This document shows positions 1-11,110 of a stretch of DNA of 64,000 nucleotides, one piece after another; the stretch's first letter is position 1, and the number at the start of each line of letters is the position of its first letter. This stretch comes from Benincasa hispida (lineage: Eukaryota > Streptophyta > Magnoliopsida > Cucurbitales > Cucurbitaceae): NCBI RefSeq assembly GCF_009727055.1, contig NC_052357.1, positions 15,171,021-15,235,020 of the forward strand, in the 5' to 3' direction. Under the pieces are notes generated by a model that saw only the letters and a list, made by a program, of their open reading frames with translations, searched no databases and was not told the origin of the DNA. A program made the position numbers and the translations under genes.

Positions 1-413
1 AGCGTGCGGGTCCTTGTCACGCCTTCCAACGAATTGATCTGCGGTCTGGATCATCTGTAGCATCACCGGTTTCATCTCGAATCTACTTCCGTCGAGGGCA
101 GGCCTCATGATTTCTGGAGAGAAATCATAGAGGTTTAACGATGCATAGTCCTTAATGGGCCTATTGCGATCGTTTACCAATAGAATCAAATTCACCATGA
201 CATTATTATCATTTAGTGCTCTATTTCCAAGCTGCTTCGCCATCTCTTCTTTGTCTGATTGTGGTTGCTATTGGTGGTCTCTCAGTCTTCTTTGAAACGT
301 TCTCTCAATCTCCAGGTCGTAATTCGCCAAAGATTGAGAGTCTGCAAATAAATCACAAAAATTAACGTTAACAAACTATCTTGCCAAAGTCCCCGGCAAC
401 AACGCCAAAAACT
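1..413 (-). mobile_element. Athila-type Ty3/gypsy, 5' internal end (PBS and start of gag), runs off the window
   Basis: Read on the minus strand this begins with a tRNA-Asp-type primer binding site at 390-407 (TGGCGTTGTTGCCGGGGA, two differences from the usual TGGCGCCGTTGCCGGGGA). It continues into gag-like codons including RPIKDYASLNLYDFS and IMRPALDGSRFEMKP, which match the same region of the neighbouring element at about 7770-7920. One in-frame stop interrupts the first codons. Position and orientation show it is the internal region directly behind the LTR at 414-2062, so a second Athila copy continues to the left of the window. Confidence 0.75.
390..407 (-). other. Primer binding site (tRNA-Asp type)
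   Basis: Eighteen bases complementary to a tRNA-Asp 3' end except at two positions, both C-to-T in the element sense. It lies six bases inside the LTR that ends at 414, as expected for Athila elements. This identifies the LTR to its right as a 5' LTR. Confidence 0.75.
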
Positions 414-2062
414 TGATGCAATATTTTATGAAGCGGAAATATGGATGAGATGCGTTGAGGGATTTGCGTTGTGCACTCAAGTTTCCCTAGCGGAATTCAA
501 GTGTAAATGCCTCTAAGTTTCCTAGTAAGTCCAGGGTCGAACACAGGGACTTGTGAAAATAGTCTGCGTTGGGGATTTTTATGAAGACTTGCAGTAACCG
601 GTTAAATAAATAAATCGTTGGGTTTGTTGTTTGCGTTGATGAAAAATAAATAACAAATACGACGGAGTTTAAAAAGAGTTGGTAAACGGGAGATGCGATG
701 AATGGGTCGAGAAGGGGTTCGGCTAACACTCCCTAGAATGCGTTCATGCTTTGCGATCATGCAACATGCATACAATAGTAAACCACCTCCCGGCGTGAAT
801 GCTACGGCTTCTAATACTAGAACGCATGCAATGTAAGTGCAAAGGTGTCTATAGGGCCTACACATAAACCTCTAATTCTTGTTATGCGATGATACACAAA
901 CAAGGCAACCACATATCATCATACCTATTCCTAGGATGCATGCAATGCAAGTTGATAAACAAAGCTTATTTCTAAGTCCAAATCTCTTATTTATGCAAGT
1001 CTAATCTTCTTGCTCTTTCGAGTCCGGATTCTAACTTAGGTCTCTCGAGACATTAGGTTCTTTCTTTAGACTCTCTCTCAAGTAACTCTAAAGGGTATTT
1101 TACACAGCATAAAACAAGACAATCACAAGCAATGAATTTCCTAGGTCATGTTAGCTTAGTTCTTCTCAACCCATTCGACTAGTTTAGCTACTCATGCATA
1201 TTAAGAGAGTGAATAGTTGTAGAAATAGAACTTCGATTGTATATATATGAAGATGAAGTACAAATAAAAATGCAAGTATAATAAAGAGCCTGGTAGCAAT
1301 TTCTTGCTGCCAGGCGTTTACACTGATTCTACTCGTGCCCAAAATATAATCTCACTCTCGCGAGAGTAGGCCTACTCTCTACTCTTACGTCCCAAGGTTC
1401 TCTCTCGAGTTGCCCTGAGCGATCTCCAGCGCCACCGCTCTCCTCTTGCTCCACCTTAAAATTTAAAGGAAAACTATGGACAAAGCCATGAACTAAACGG
1501 TGAACTGATCAACTACTTAACCCATTTTTTGAAGAATGCACTTGGTATTTATAGAGCATCCATTGTGAAAGGAGGCTTCTCTCTCCTTGTTGTATAGATG
1601 GGACAACTTTAATTCTTGATTGATGCACTGGATAATTGTCACCAATAAAGCTGAATGTACTTTATGACCGTTATTGGCTGTGAACTTAATTTGTATTCGA
1701 CTGTCATCAGCTTTCTGTCTCATCGCTCTTAATTATCCTTTCACCTGGATGCGCCTACCATGTTGCACTGACCAAGTTGTAGCGATCCTTTTTGGGCAAA
1801 TGTTTGCGAGCACGATCAACGCAAAGCCTTGTGGTGAAGTTGTGCTCGAACAATGATTTCCTATGATCGTAATCTTTACATTGCGTTAACGCATATTCTC
1901 CACAAAAATACAAAGATCAACTATTCTAATGCATTGGACGCATGCTACCGCAATATTAAGAAACTAATGCTTAATGGACGCAAAGTAACATATTTCATCG
2001 ATACAATCCAACATTGTTTAAGAACTTAGCACTATGATAACGTGCATTTCTGCCCATTATCA
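414..2062 (-). repeat. Athila LTR, subfamily A (5' LTR of the element that continues left)
   Basis: On the minus strand it begins TGATAATGGGCAGAAATGCACG at 2062 (shown here only as its family hallmark start) and ends in GCATCA at 414, directly followed by a PBS. A TATA box (TATAAATAC, minus strand) lies near 1549-1558. The first 150 bases are closest to the LTR at 16043-17711 and clearly less like the LTR at 8250-9927. It is therefore probably not the partner LTR of the gag-pol body at 2.1-8.2 kb. Confidence 0.8.
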
Positions 2063-2639
2063 ATTGTCCTAAAATTAAGTAGACTCTAGTATATACAAAA
2101 AATAAAGGCATGCGTTTCACCATTGAAATCATAATTGGCAAAGAGAAATAATGCAGTGACTTACTAAATTAATCAATGTTAAATGATTGCGCCGACTAAA
2201 GAGGATGCGATGATAAATTTTTCAAAGTTAAAATGCGATGCGAGAGTGCAAAATTTGGAATAGAGAAAGCCAAGGAAAGATACAATCTCCATATTTGCTC
2301 TGTCGCCCTCATTGGCTGTGATCGCATCCTTCCTTGCGGTGAACTGATTTCTTTGATTGTGGTGGTGGAATAAAGTAGTTGCATCTTTCGTGTAGCTCCT
2401 CCGCAATCATTCACCACAATCGTTGCAAAGAAAACATCGAGAGGGTCAAATAAAAACAAAGTTAACAAAATTTGTCTTCACTTTTTTTTTTTTTAGAAAT
2501 GCAATGGATAACAAAATGATAATAACTGTAAGGAGATAGAGATATGTTCATGAATTGAAGATTTCAATGGATACTTCACAAAACTTGCATCCCTGATGAA
2601 TTTGAATCGCATGATTGTACAGGTACCACCCACTTCTTT
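2063..2639 (-). other. Athila 3' non-coding region, truncated
   Basis: On the minus strand this aligns with 20941-21525 of the other Athila copy: both contain a segment ending CTAGAGTC(A/T)ACTTAAT and a shared stretch around the words GCAATCATTTAACATTGAT. The other copy continues for about 0.8 kb to a polypurine tract, whereas here the sequence stops at 2063 against an LTR. The small frames in it (for example 2179-2406) have no coding support. Confidence 0.6.
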
Positions 2640-4032
2640 TTCAATAAGAGTTTCTCAGGTGCACGGAGGCGACCTTGTGATGCAAGTCTTCTCTATGGTA
2701 TATCTTGACTCTTTGCTCGTTGACTTTGAATACGTTGGTCCCATCTTCAATGGATAACTCAACCGTGCCACGCGGGAATACCTCTCTGACTATGAAATGT
2801 TCGGACCAACGTGACTTTAATTTCCTAGGGAAGAGTCGTAGCCGCGAATTAAATAGTAAGACCTTTTGTCCGACTTGGAGATTCTTATCGCATAATTATT
2901 TGTCGTTCCAGCGCTTTGTGCGCTCTTTGTAGATATTTACATTCTCGTATGCGTGAGTTCTCCATTCCTCTAGCTTGACGAATTGAAGTTTCCTTTCTTT
3001 CCCGGTGGCCTTTCAGTCAAAGTTTAGCTTTTTCACCGCACACAGTGCTTTATGCTCCAGCTGAACTGGTAAATGACATGCCTTTCTTAACACCAACGCA
3101 TACGAGGACATGCCTATAGGTGTCTTATAGGCAGTCCTGTATGCCCACAAGGCATCGTCCAACTTTGTTGCCCAATCTTTTCGTGAAGGATTCACCACCT
3201 TCTCTAATATCAGCTTGATTTCCCAGTTTGACACTTCAGCTTGACCATTTGTTTGTGGATGGTATGCGGTGGCCACTTTATAGAGGATATTATATTCGAG
3301 CAGCAAATATTTGACGATGTGATTAACAAAGTGGTTGCCTTCATCACTTATTATGACACGTGGAATGCCAAAACGAGTGAAAATATTTTTCTTCAAGAAC
3401 CTGGAGACTACCGCCGCATCGCTTGCGGCACACGCTACCGCTTCTACCCATTTGAAAACATAGTCGATGGCTAACATAATATATTTGTGACCATTCAATA
3501 GTGGAAATAGTCCCATGAAGTCTATGGCCCAGACGTCGAACAATTCCAGTTCTAAAATGATGTTCATGGGCATCGCCTGCTTCCATGAAATAGTTCCTAT
3601 GCGTTGGCACGGGTCACATTTCATCGCGTAGTCTTTTGCATCCTTAAATAATGTTGGCCAATAATACCCACTTTGTAACACTTTCGCTATTGTGCATTGG
3701 CCTCCAAAGTTTCCTCTATATGGCAAGTCATGGAATTGTGATAGTATGCGTTGGTGAGCAACATCTGGTACGCACAGGCGCAAAATCTGGTCTGACCCCC
3801 TCTTATACAGATTTGGCTCGTCCCAATAATATAATCTGCATTCATGTCTGAGCTGTCTCTTTTGGTGGTCTGTATAGTCTTCCGGCAATTGTTTGCAAAC
3901 CAGAAAATTTACCACGTCCACGTACCATGGTAATTCTTCAATCTTAAATAGTTGCTCGTCTGGGAAAGTTGTGTTCACCTCTGACTGGTTGCGGTCGACT
4001 TTTGGATTTTCTAATATGGATAAATGGTCCAC
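2590..4032 (-). pseudogene. Athila integrase with GPY/F C-terminus (degenerate pol 3' part)
   Basis: The 339-codon open stretch 4032-3013 starts inside the RNase H tail (DHLSILEN). It includes the zinc-binding region ending CDPCQR and the core with IDFMG (first catalytic Asp), SDEGNHF (second Asp) and [13 protein letters not shown] followed by WEIK (catalytic Glu), so the DDE residues are all present. A TAG-type break near 3013 separates it from the GPY/F part (to about 2590). The encoded step is integration of the cDNA into host DNA. This is the longest open stretch of the element and may be open by chance, since RT and gag are broken. Confidence 0.8.
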
Positions 4033-4484
4033 AGCCTAGTTCTCCATCCCCTTGCAATCAATAATTTCCATGTTGAATTTCTGGAGGAGGAGAACCTATC
4101 TAATTAATCTCGGCTTCGCATCTTTCTTTGTCATCAAATATTTTATCGCCGAGTGGTCAGTGTGAATGATTACTTTAGTTCCCAGCAAATAAGCTCTGAA
4201 TTTTTCCAACTCAAATATCACCACAAGCAATTCTTTTTCTATGGTCGTGTAATTTGTTTGAGTAGGTTCATGGTCTTACTCGCATATGCGATGGGATGTA
4301 GCATTATTTTCTTCTTCTATACCAGCACTACTCCCATCGCATAACCGCTTGCGTCGCATATTAGTTCGAAGGGCTATGTCCAGTCTGGTGCGATTGTTAA
4401 TGCATTCTTCAATATTTTGAATGCGTCGAGGCATTGGTCATCAAATTCAAACTTTCTTTCTACCTCTAACAACATACTCAGTGG
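4033..4484 (-). pseudogene. Athila RNase H (degenerate)
   Basis: Minus-strand translation across several breaks reads like the RNase H of the plus-strand copy at 19155-19560, including the words for [10 protein letters not shown] and HLS(I/R)LEN. No long open frame remains. The enzyme would degrade the RNA strand of the RNA-DNA hybrid during reverse transcription. Confidence 0.6.
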
Positions 4485-5416
4485 TCATGCAATCTTTGGA
4501 AAGTCTTTCACAAAACGTCTATAAAAGCCAACATGTCCTAAGAAGCTCCTGACAGCCTTCACATTCGCTGGAGGTGGAAGCTTTTCAATCTCTTCAATCT
4601 TTGTCTTGTCCACCTCCAGCCCATCCTTGGAGACTTTGTGCCCAAGCACAATACCTTCCTTTACCATGAAATGACATTTCTCCAATTCAGCATGAGGTTC
4701 CTCTCTTTACATCTTTTCAATATCTTCTCCAGGTTGTTGAGACAGACTTCGTATGTTTGCCCATACACCGAGAAGTCATCCATGAAAATTTCCACAGAAT
4801 CTTCGAGTTATTCGAAAAAGATGGCCATCATACACCTCTTGAAAGTGCTCGGCGCATTGCAAAGGCCAAACGACATGCGTCGAAACATAAATGTTTCATA
4901 CGGGTAGGTGAATGTGGTTTTCTCTTGATCTTCAGGAGCAATCATGATCTGGTTATAGCCGACATATCCATCCAAGCAGTAGTAGATATCATTTCCACCT
5001 AGGCAGTTTAGCATCTAGTCAATAAAAGGCAGAGGGAAATGATCCTTCTTTGTCGCCGCATTTAGTTTGTGGTAATCCATGAAAATCCGCCATCCAATGA
5101 TGGTCCTCATTGGTATCAGTTCGTTATTTGTATTGGGGACTACCGTCATCCCTTCTTTCTCCAATACGCATTGCACAGGGCTGACCCACGTGTTGTCAAC
5201 TATTGGATAGATAATTCCCCTGTCTATCCACTTGATTATTTCCTTCTTCACGACCTCCTTTATCGCAGGGTTGAGTCTGCATTGATGTTTGATTGATCCT
5301 TTGTGATTGTCCTCAAGAGGAATCCTATGCATGCAGTATGCGAGGTCGATTCCTCTAATGTCTGCGAGCGTCCGACCAATTGCTTTTACATACTTTCTCA
5401 GGATGCTTAGCAGCAC
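4485..5416 (-). pseudogene. Athila reverse transcriptase (degenerate)
   Basis: Consecutive open pieces 5416-5015, 5014-4808 and 4685-4485 give an Athila RT: KEVVKKEIIKWIDRGIIYPI, TIIGWRIFMDYHKLNAATKKDHFPLP, YNQIMIAPEDQEKTTF and SFGLCNAPSTF. The catalytic box is FMDDFSVYG at 4786-4760, so both Asp residues are retained. Stops interrupt it after PFID (5015) and after FFE (4808), and the frame changes near 4685. It ends with the thumb/connection words VRSFLGHVGFYRRFVKDF. The gene is therefore dead although its active site is intact. Confidence 0.8.
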
Positions 5417-5422
5417 ATTCTC

Positions 5423-6331
5423 TTAATCTTCATTAAGTGCAGAGGAAATTATTACAGGTAGCTTTTCATTCTGCCCCAGAAACACATACTTCAGGTGGTT
5501 TGGAAGGGTCTTCAGCTCTACTATCGGTGGTTGTTCTAAGGATGGTTTTGTTGTTTTTCTTTCTTCATTCACTGTCAGCTTGTCTTCTTTGGATGTAATC
5601 ATATCATCTTCTTTGGTTGTTTTTTCTATGATCGCATTGCATGCTACTATGGATGTGGTTGCATCCTCATCTTCATTTTCATCTTCAGACTTTTCTTCTT
5701 CGTTCAAATTTGGTTCATCGTCGGATTCATTGAGGTCTTCTTCATCAGGATATTTCATGGCTCGTATAATGTCAAACCTGAGCTTTTGTCCATTCATGCT
5801 CAGTGTGATCTTTCCTTTGTACACATCAATCTAGGCGTGACCAGTGGATAAGAATGGTCGTCCCAGTATGATGGGTACATCCTTGTCCGCTTCATAGTCC
5901 AGGATGATGAAGTCTGCTAGTAATATAAATTTTTCAATTGTAACTAGAACATCCTTCACCTTCCCTTCTGGATGCACAAGGGATCTATCAGCTAATTGGA
6001 GAGTCACCGTCGTGGGCACCAATTGCCCCACATTCAGCTGCTTGAAAATTGAAGAGGCATCAAGTTGATGTTGGCCTCGAGATCACAAAGTGCTTGACCG
6101 ATGTATAACCCTCCAATAGAGTAGGGTATGGTGAAAATTCCAGGGTCGCGCATTTTCAATGGAATTATGGATTTTGAACTTTGTGTCAATGCCACTGTTG
6201 CGAACTTACGAGGGCTTCTCTTCTTTGTCACCATGTCCTTTAGAAACTTCGCATACGTGGGCATCTGTTCAATTGCCTCAATGAAAGGAATGTTAATATG
6301 CAACTGTTTCAGCATATCCATGAAGCGTTGA
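5423..6331 (-). pseudogene. Athila protease and acidic linker (degenerate)
   Basis: The aspartic protease region lies at about 6321-5831. The active-site word reads CDLEANINLMPL, where the family has Asp-Leu-Gly-Ala-Ser; Gly and Ser are replaced, so it should be inactive. ILGRPFLSTG (5870-5840) is the conserved flap-distal motif. A highly acidic linker (EEDLNESDDEPNLNEEEKS and onwards) joins it to RT at 5824-5423. Breaks occur at about 6033 and 5828. Confidence 0.7.
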
Positions 6332-6342
6332 TACTATACCTC

Positions 6343-8122
6343 ATCATTTTTCTTCTTTTTGAGTCTCTAGAGGAATGGTGGCAACTGTATTCTCACAGTT
6401 CGCTGTTCTTTTGGCTCTGAGGTGGATGCAATATCTGGTTCCTTCACCTTCTTTTCTTCTGTTTCTCCTCGAGTCAACACAATCTCCGGTTCCATCGCAA
6501 TTAGAGCATTTCGGCTAGGCTCCTTCTTCTCCCCCAACACAGTCTTTCCGCTTCGCAACGTCACAACTTGACATTGCTCTTTTCCCGTACCTCCTGTGTT
6601 GCATGGGAGTTCCATTGAACTCGGCAGGGCCTCTTGTGGTCTATTCTTGAGTTCCCCCGTAATCTGTCCCATATGAATTTCCAAATTGTTGATAGACGTC
6701 GTTTGATTCTGAAACACTGTTTCATTCTTTTCAATATATTGCTTCAGCAAACTCTCTAAAGATGAAGATTGCGGCACCTGTGAACTGTTGGCTTAGTTTT
6801 GTGTTTGACCATTTGTTCGCGGGAAAAATCCTGGTGGCCCTTCTTTTTGCGCCACTGATTGAAAATTTTGTTGTTTATTTTTCCATGCGAAGTTAAGGTG
6901 GTTTCTCCACTCGGGGTTGTACGTGTTGGAAAACAGATTATTCTTCACAAAATAGACTGACTGTGGGTTTCTCGGGCATTCCTCCATTGGATGGCCTTCA
7001 CCACAAGTACCACAACTCACGGTTGTCTGGTTGATCGCGTTGACTTGCCCACTATGCGTTCCTGANNNNNNNNNNNNNNNNNNNTATTCTTGAGTTCCCC
7101 CGTAATCTGTCCCATATGAAATTCCTCCATTGGATGGCCTTCACCACAAGTACCACAACTCACGGTTGTCTGGTTGATCGCGTTGACTTGCCCACTATGC
7201 GTTCCTGAGCTACTAATTGCAGTTCCTTGTCTCAAATTCATCATTGCAGTCATTTGGTTCTGAAGGGATGCGATGGCCCCGTTATTCGCGTCACTATCCT
7301 TGATTCTCAATATTTGATCGCTTTTTCTCCAATCTTCATGATTTTTAGAAATGCGATCAAGGATATTCTTAGCCTCATCGTATGTTTTATCAAGCAAACC
7401 TCAAGATGCTGCCGCATTGGCAGCCGTCTACGATGTAGTGTTCAATCCGTGGTAGAAAATTTCCATCTGTAAGTAGTCTGGTAATCCATTATGCGGGCCC
7501 AAGCGTCATTGAGCGATTCGTCAATATCCTGTTCAAAATTAGTGATCAACTTCCTCCTTCTGGTGTTCTCCGTCGAAGGGAAGTACTTCTTCATGAACTT
7601 CTCAACTACTTGTTCCCATGATGTAATCTCCCTTGGTTCGAGAGAATAAGCCCATTTCTGTGTCTAATCACACAACGATAATGGAAACAATGTTAATCAA
7701 ACCTTCTCATCGAAGATGTTTAGGAACACAAACGTGTTGCAGATCTAAATGAAACTTCGAAGGCAGGCGTGCGGATCCTTGCCACGTCTACTGCCAAACT
7801 GTTCGACAGTTTAGATCATCTGCAGCATCACCAGTTTCATTTCGAACCTTGATCCGTCAAGAGCTGGCCTCATGATTCCTAGTGAGAAATCATAGAGATT
7901 GGGCGACGCATAGTCTCAAATGGGCTTTTTGTGGTCGTTCGCCAATAGGATGGGATTCGCCATGATATTATTTGCATTTGGTGCTCCATTTTCTGGTTGT
8001 TCCACCATGTTTGGATCTTTCTCTTGTTGTTGTTATTGTTCGCAGCTGTCTCTTCTTCGTCTTCGGAAAGTTCTCTCAATCTTTGGGTCGTAATCGGGCT
8101 CAGGATTTTGTCCCTCGCTCAT
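6343..8122 (-). pseudogene. Athila gag (degenerate, contains an assembly gap)
   Basis: An ATG at 8122 starts MSEGQNPEPDYDPKIERTF, the usual type of Athila gag N-terminus, but the frame breaks within 30 codons. Downstream on the minus strand the gag core is readable with breaks (words such as ITSWEQVVEKFMKKYFP near 7615-7570). A zinc knuckle CGTCGEGHPMEEC (C-X2-C-X3-H-X4-C) lies near 7015-6977. The last part, 6777-6367, is a 136-codon open stretch (start MPQSSSLESLLKQYIEKNE) of the spacer before protease. The N gap at 7066-7084 and its duplicated flanks distort the middle. Confidence 0.65.
7066..7084. other. Assembly gap (19 N) with duplicated flanks
   Basis: Nineteen N bases. The 85 or so bases left of the gap (about 6980-7065, ending GCGTTCCTGA) recur right of it at about 7124-7208. 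The first 36 bases right of the gap (7085-7120) repeat 6648-6683. These are exact or near-exact local copies, which suggests misjoined assembly ends rather than biology. Confidence 0.9.
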
Positions 8123-8225
8123 ACAGCGCCCACTTATTCCCTTACCTAAGGAGAAGCAGTGCATAGAGACGGAGAATCTGCAAAGAAAATCAAAAAGTTA
8201 CCGTCAGCACAATGTATTGCCGTAG

Positions 8226-8243
8226 TCCCCGGCAACGGTGCCA
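8226..8243 (-). other. Primer binding site (tRNA-Asp type)
   Basis: The minus strand reads TGGCACCGTTGCCGGGGA, one base from the tRNA-Asp complement; the change is at a CpG. It lies six bases inside the 5' LTR end at 8250. This places the element in the Athila/Tat group of Ty3/gypsy. Confidence 0.85.
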
Positions 8244-8249
8244 AAAACT

Positions 8250-9927
8250 TGATGTGTTTTTAATGCGATGAAATAGTGGTGTAGAATGTGATGGTGGAAT
8301 ATGCATTAAGCATGCAAGTTTTCTCAGCAAGATCCAAGTATAAATCCTATTGAGTTGCCTGGTAAGCCTAGGGTCGAACACAGGGACTAAGGAAACAGTA
8401 TGCGATGGTTATTTTTTATTACTTTGTGGTAACAAATAAATCAATGCGTTGGTTGGTGTGTTGTTTAAAGTATAAAGCTTATGCGGCGGATTTGAGAAAA
8501 GAGTTAGTAATACGAAAGTACAATGAGTATGCAAGGTAATGGGTTGAGAAAAGATTTAGCTAACACTTCCTAGGATTGCGTTTATGTTATGCAATCATGC
8601 TACATACATAAAATAGCAAGTCATCTCTCAATGCAAATGCTACGGCTTCTAGTTTTAGAATGCATCCGATGTATGTGATGATGTCTATAGGACTTACATC
8701 TAAGCCTCTATTCTTGTCTATGTGACGATGAATGGCACACACATACACAAGGCAACCACATACTATTATAACCTATCTCTAGGGTACATGCAATGCATGT
8801 TGGCAAACAGAGCTTATCTTTAAGTCTCTATCTCTTGCTTATGCAGATATGATCTTGCTTTCTCAAGTCTAGATTCTAACCTAGCTCTTTCAAATCTTAG
8901 GTTCTTTCTTTAGACACTCTCTCGAGTAGCTCTAAAGGGGGACGCAACATAAGATAAGATGATCGCATGCAATGAAGATCCTAGGTCATGTTCGCTAAGT
9001 ACTTCTCAACCCATTCAACAGTTTAGTTACTCATGCGTATTGTAAAGAGAGTGAACAGATGTAGAAATGCAAGTTCCATTCTATATATGAAATCAAAATA
9101 CAGAATGACAATGTGAAATAAAGATAGAGAGCCTGGTAGCAATTTCTTGCTTCCCAAGGCTTTTACACTGTTCTTCTCTACTCTGCTTAAAAGATATTCT
9201 TGCTCTCACAAGAGTTGGCCCTCTCTCTATTTTCCACGCTCCCTAGCACTCTCTCGAGCTGACCAGGACGATCTTCCAGCGACTTTTCCCTTCTCTCACT
9301 TCCACCTTCTAAGTACAAGGAAACTAAGAACAAAGGCTAACTAGCATCCATATGATGAATTCTCCGAATTGAGCGAACTCTTCAATTGAGGAGGCCTTCG
9401 GTATTTATAGAGCTTTAAAGTGAAGAGCTTTTTCTCTCAAATGATTGCACTGATGGGATGTCATTAATTCTCTGTCTGATGCGCTGAATAATTGTCACCG
9501 AAAAGTTGAAGTTACTTGCATACAGTGTCTGTTAACTGGCTTGTCAACTTAATTCAGAATCAACCATCATTTAGCTTTCTGTCCATCGTGTTTATTAAGC
9601 ATTCACTTGATGCGCCGCTCTATGCGGCCACCTTCTTGAGCAGATTTTCGCGAACAGGCAAACGATTGACATAGCCTTGCGTCGTGCAATTTTAATGCAC
9701 TCTGGACGTAATTTACTAAGGATCGCATTTCTGCTTGCGCCAACGCATTTTCTCGCATAAATAAATAAGTTAGTTGTTTTTAATGCGATGGACACATGCA
9801 TTCACAATGTTATAAACTTACTGCTTTTGGTGCTTTTGGACGCAATTTTATATATTTTTACGGTCGCAAATCACTTCATTGTTTTATATATTTTGCACTG
9901 TAATAATGTGCAATCTGCCTGTCATCA
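8250..9927 (-). repeat. Athila 5' LTR, subfamily B
   Basis: On the minus strand it begins TGATGACAGGCAGATTGCAC at 9927 and ends ACACATCA at 8250, followed by the PBS. A TATA box (minus-strand CTATAAATACC) lies near 9409-9420. Its terminal parts resemble the solo LTRs at 42322-46419 and 47399-49085 more than the LTR at 414-2062. The right flank starts ATACC, the expected half of a 5 bp target duplication. Confidence 0.85.
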
Positions 9928-10309
9928 ATACCTGATCCTAGTGACACTACGGACTACAACCCGCTTTATAGAGGTTTTCAAGTGTTGTAAACTACTGCAA
10001 ATGGTAGATCCTGACCATTCATTGTGGAGACATGCGAGCGGGGTGTCCGATATAGAAGAGTTTGTATAAGACGAACCACGAGATGACTAGAACTCATACA
10101 TAACGACGTTGATACTAGAGCTTACATCTCACTAAATGACCATAGGTGACATGACGCTCAAATCCCTGAGTGTTTTTGGGAACATCTGCCTTTGAGGGTG
10201 TCCATTGATTGTAGGCGTAAGAGTGGCAGATTGCCAAAACTCAACATTGCCCTACCTTTTGGGGGACTTGTCTGATTTGGGAGCTGGGAATCAATTACAC
10301 AAGATGGAA
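9928..10309 (+). repeat. Copia LTR fragment (target of the Athila insertion), left piece
   Basis: Homologous to about 39690-40040 of the LTR that starts TGTTGGGGATGATGCC at 39434: shared words include GACATGCGAGCGGGG, GACCATAGGT(G/A)ACATGAC and TCTGATTTGGGAG. The left end is missing because the Athila element interrupts it. It resumes at 13083 after the solo gypsy LTR. Confidence 0.75.
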
Positions 10310-10579
10310 TATGAACCTCAAATCCTAATCTTCTCTACTTGATTATGTTCTCTATTGAAGATACAGTGTGATGATAGGGTTGATGTGGAAACTAGTGTGG
10401 AATGGTAGAGAAAAGAGTGGAAAAATTAAGAAAGAAAGAGGAAATTTGGAAGTTTAACTTTTGGGAAAAATTTGGAAATTTGCTAAGTATAGAATTTTGT
10501 GTGATGCGTGGAAGGGTGTGTGATGATGGTAATTGCCAACTGAAGGAAGGAAGATGGAGGTGACGTGTTGGAAGGCACA

Positions 10580-11110
10580 CGAGTAGGCGAATCATGCGTT
10601 GGAAGAAAGCCCATGCGTCGAGCAGCCTCGACTAGCACCCCTGCCCAATGCATCGAGCAGCCTTGGCCAGACGCCCTTGCCATGCGCTAAGCGGCCATGC
10701 CCATGCGTTGAGCGCCCTGCCAAGTGGCCATGCCCATGCGTCAAAGCGCCCTGCCAAGCATCAATGTGTCAAGCGCAGCCCATGCGGCCAAGCACACCCA
10801 TGCGGCCAAGTGAGTGAGCAATGGCCAGCCTATACCGCACGCCTATGTGTCGAAGCAGAACGCCCATGCATCGAGCGGCCAGCCTATGCAGCATGTACAT
10901 TCGTCGGTGGCCAGCACCATGCGCCCATGCCAAGCAAGCCGTGTGATGCTACCTAATGAGCCATGCGTCAAGGATGAGCGGTCACCCTATGCGTTGTTAA
11001 TGGCTAACTCTTGCGATGGCTAAGTTGGATTGTAATGATAATGAATTGGCTTACTATGCGTTGATTATATGCTATGCATTGAGTATGAACTATGCGTTAA
11101 ACATAAGAGT
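10580..11110 (+). repeat. GC-rich degenerate repeat array of ATGCGT-type words inside the solo gypsy LTR
   Basis: The words CCATGCGTCGAGC, CCATGCGTTGAGC, CCATGCGGCCAAGC and GCCCTGCCAAG recur with variable spacing. The array is much richer in GC than its surroundings and almost free of stops in several plus-strand frames, giving overlapping Pro/Cys/Ala/Arg-rich frames at 10599-11023. I read these frames as a side effect of the repeat rather than as genes. Confidence 0.7.

Larger units (their letters stand above)
414..9927 (-). mobile_element. Degenerate Athila-type Ty3/gypsy retrotransposon (minus strand), with a second Athila LTR abutting its 3' side
   Basis: Order on the minus strand: 5' LTR 9927-8250, PBS 8243-8226, gag from about 8122, protease, an acidic linker, RT, RNase H, integrase and a GPY/F module ending near 2600. 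A non-coding stretch then runs to 2063. Homology with the plus-strand element at 16-24 kb stops there, about 0.8 kb before the expected polypurine tract, and an LTR of another subfamily begins. The body carries several frameshifts and stops and cannot be autonomous. The right flank is copia LTR sequence starting ATACC at 9928. Confidence 0.8.

Noticed and set aside
414..9927. A clean tandem of two Athila elements sharing one LTR through unequal recombination
   Set aside because: The supposed shared LTR is of a different subfamily from the 5' LTR at 8250-9927, and the polypurine tract plus about 0.8 kb are missing before it; nested insertion explains both. It is not excluded until the left flank is seen.
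10599..11023. Overlapping plus-strand frames rich in Pro, Cys, Ala and Arg
   Set aside because: They exist because a GC-rich word repeat lacks stops in several frames at once; there is no domain, and they lie inside a solo LTR.
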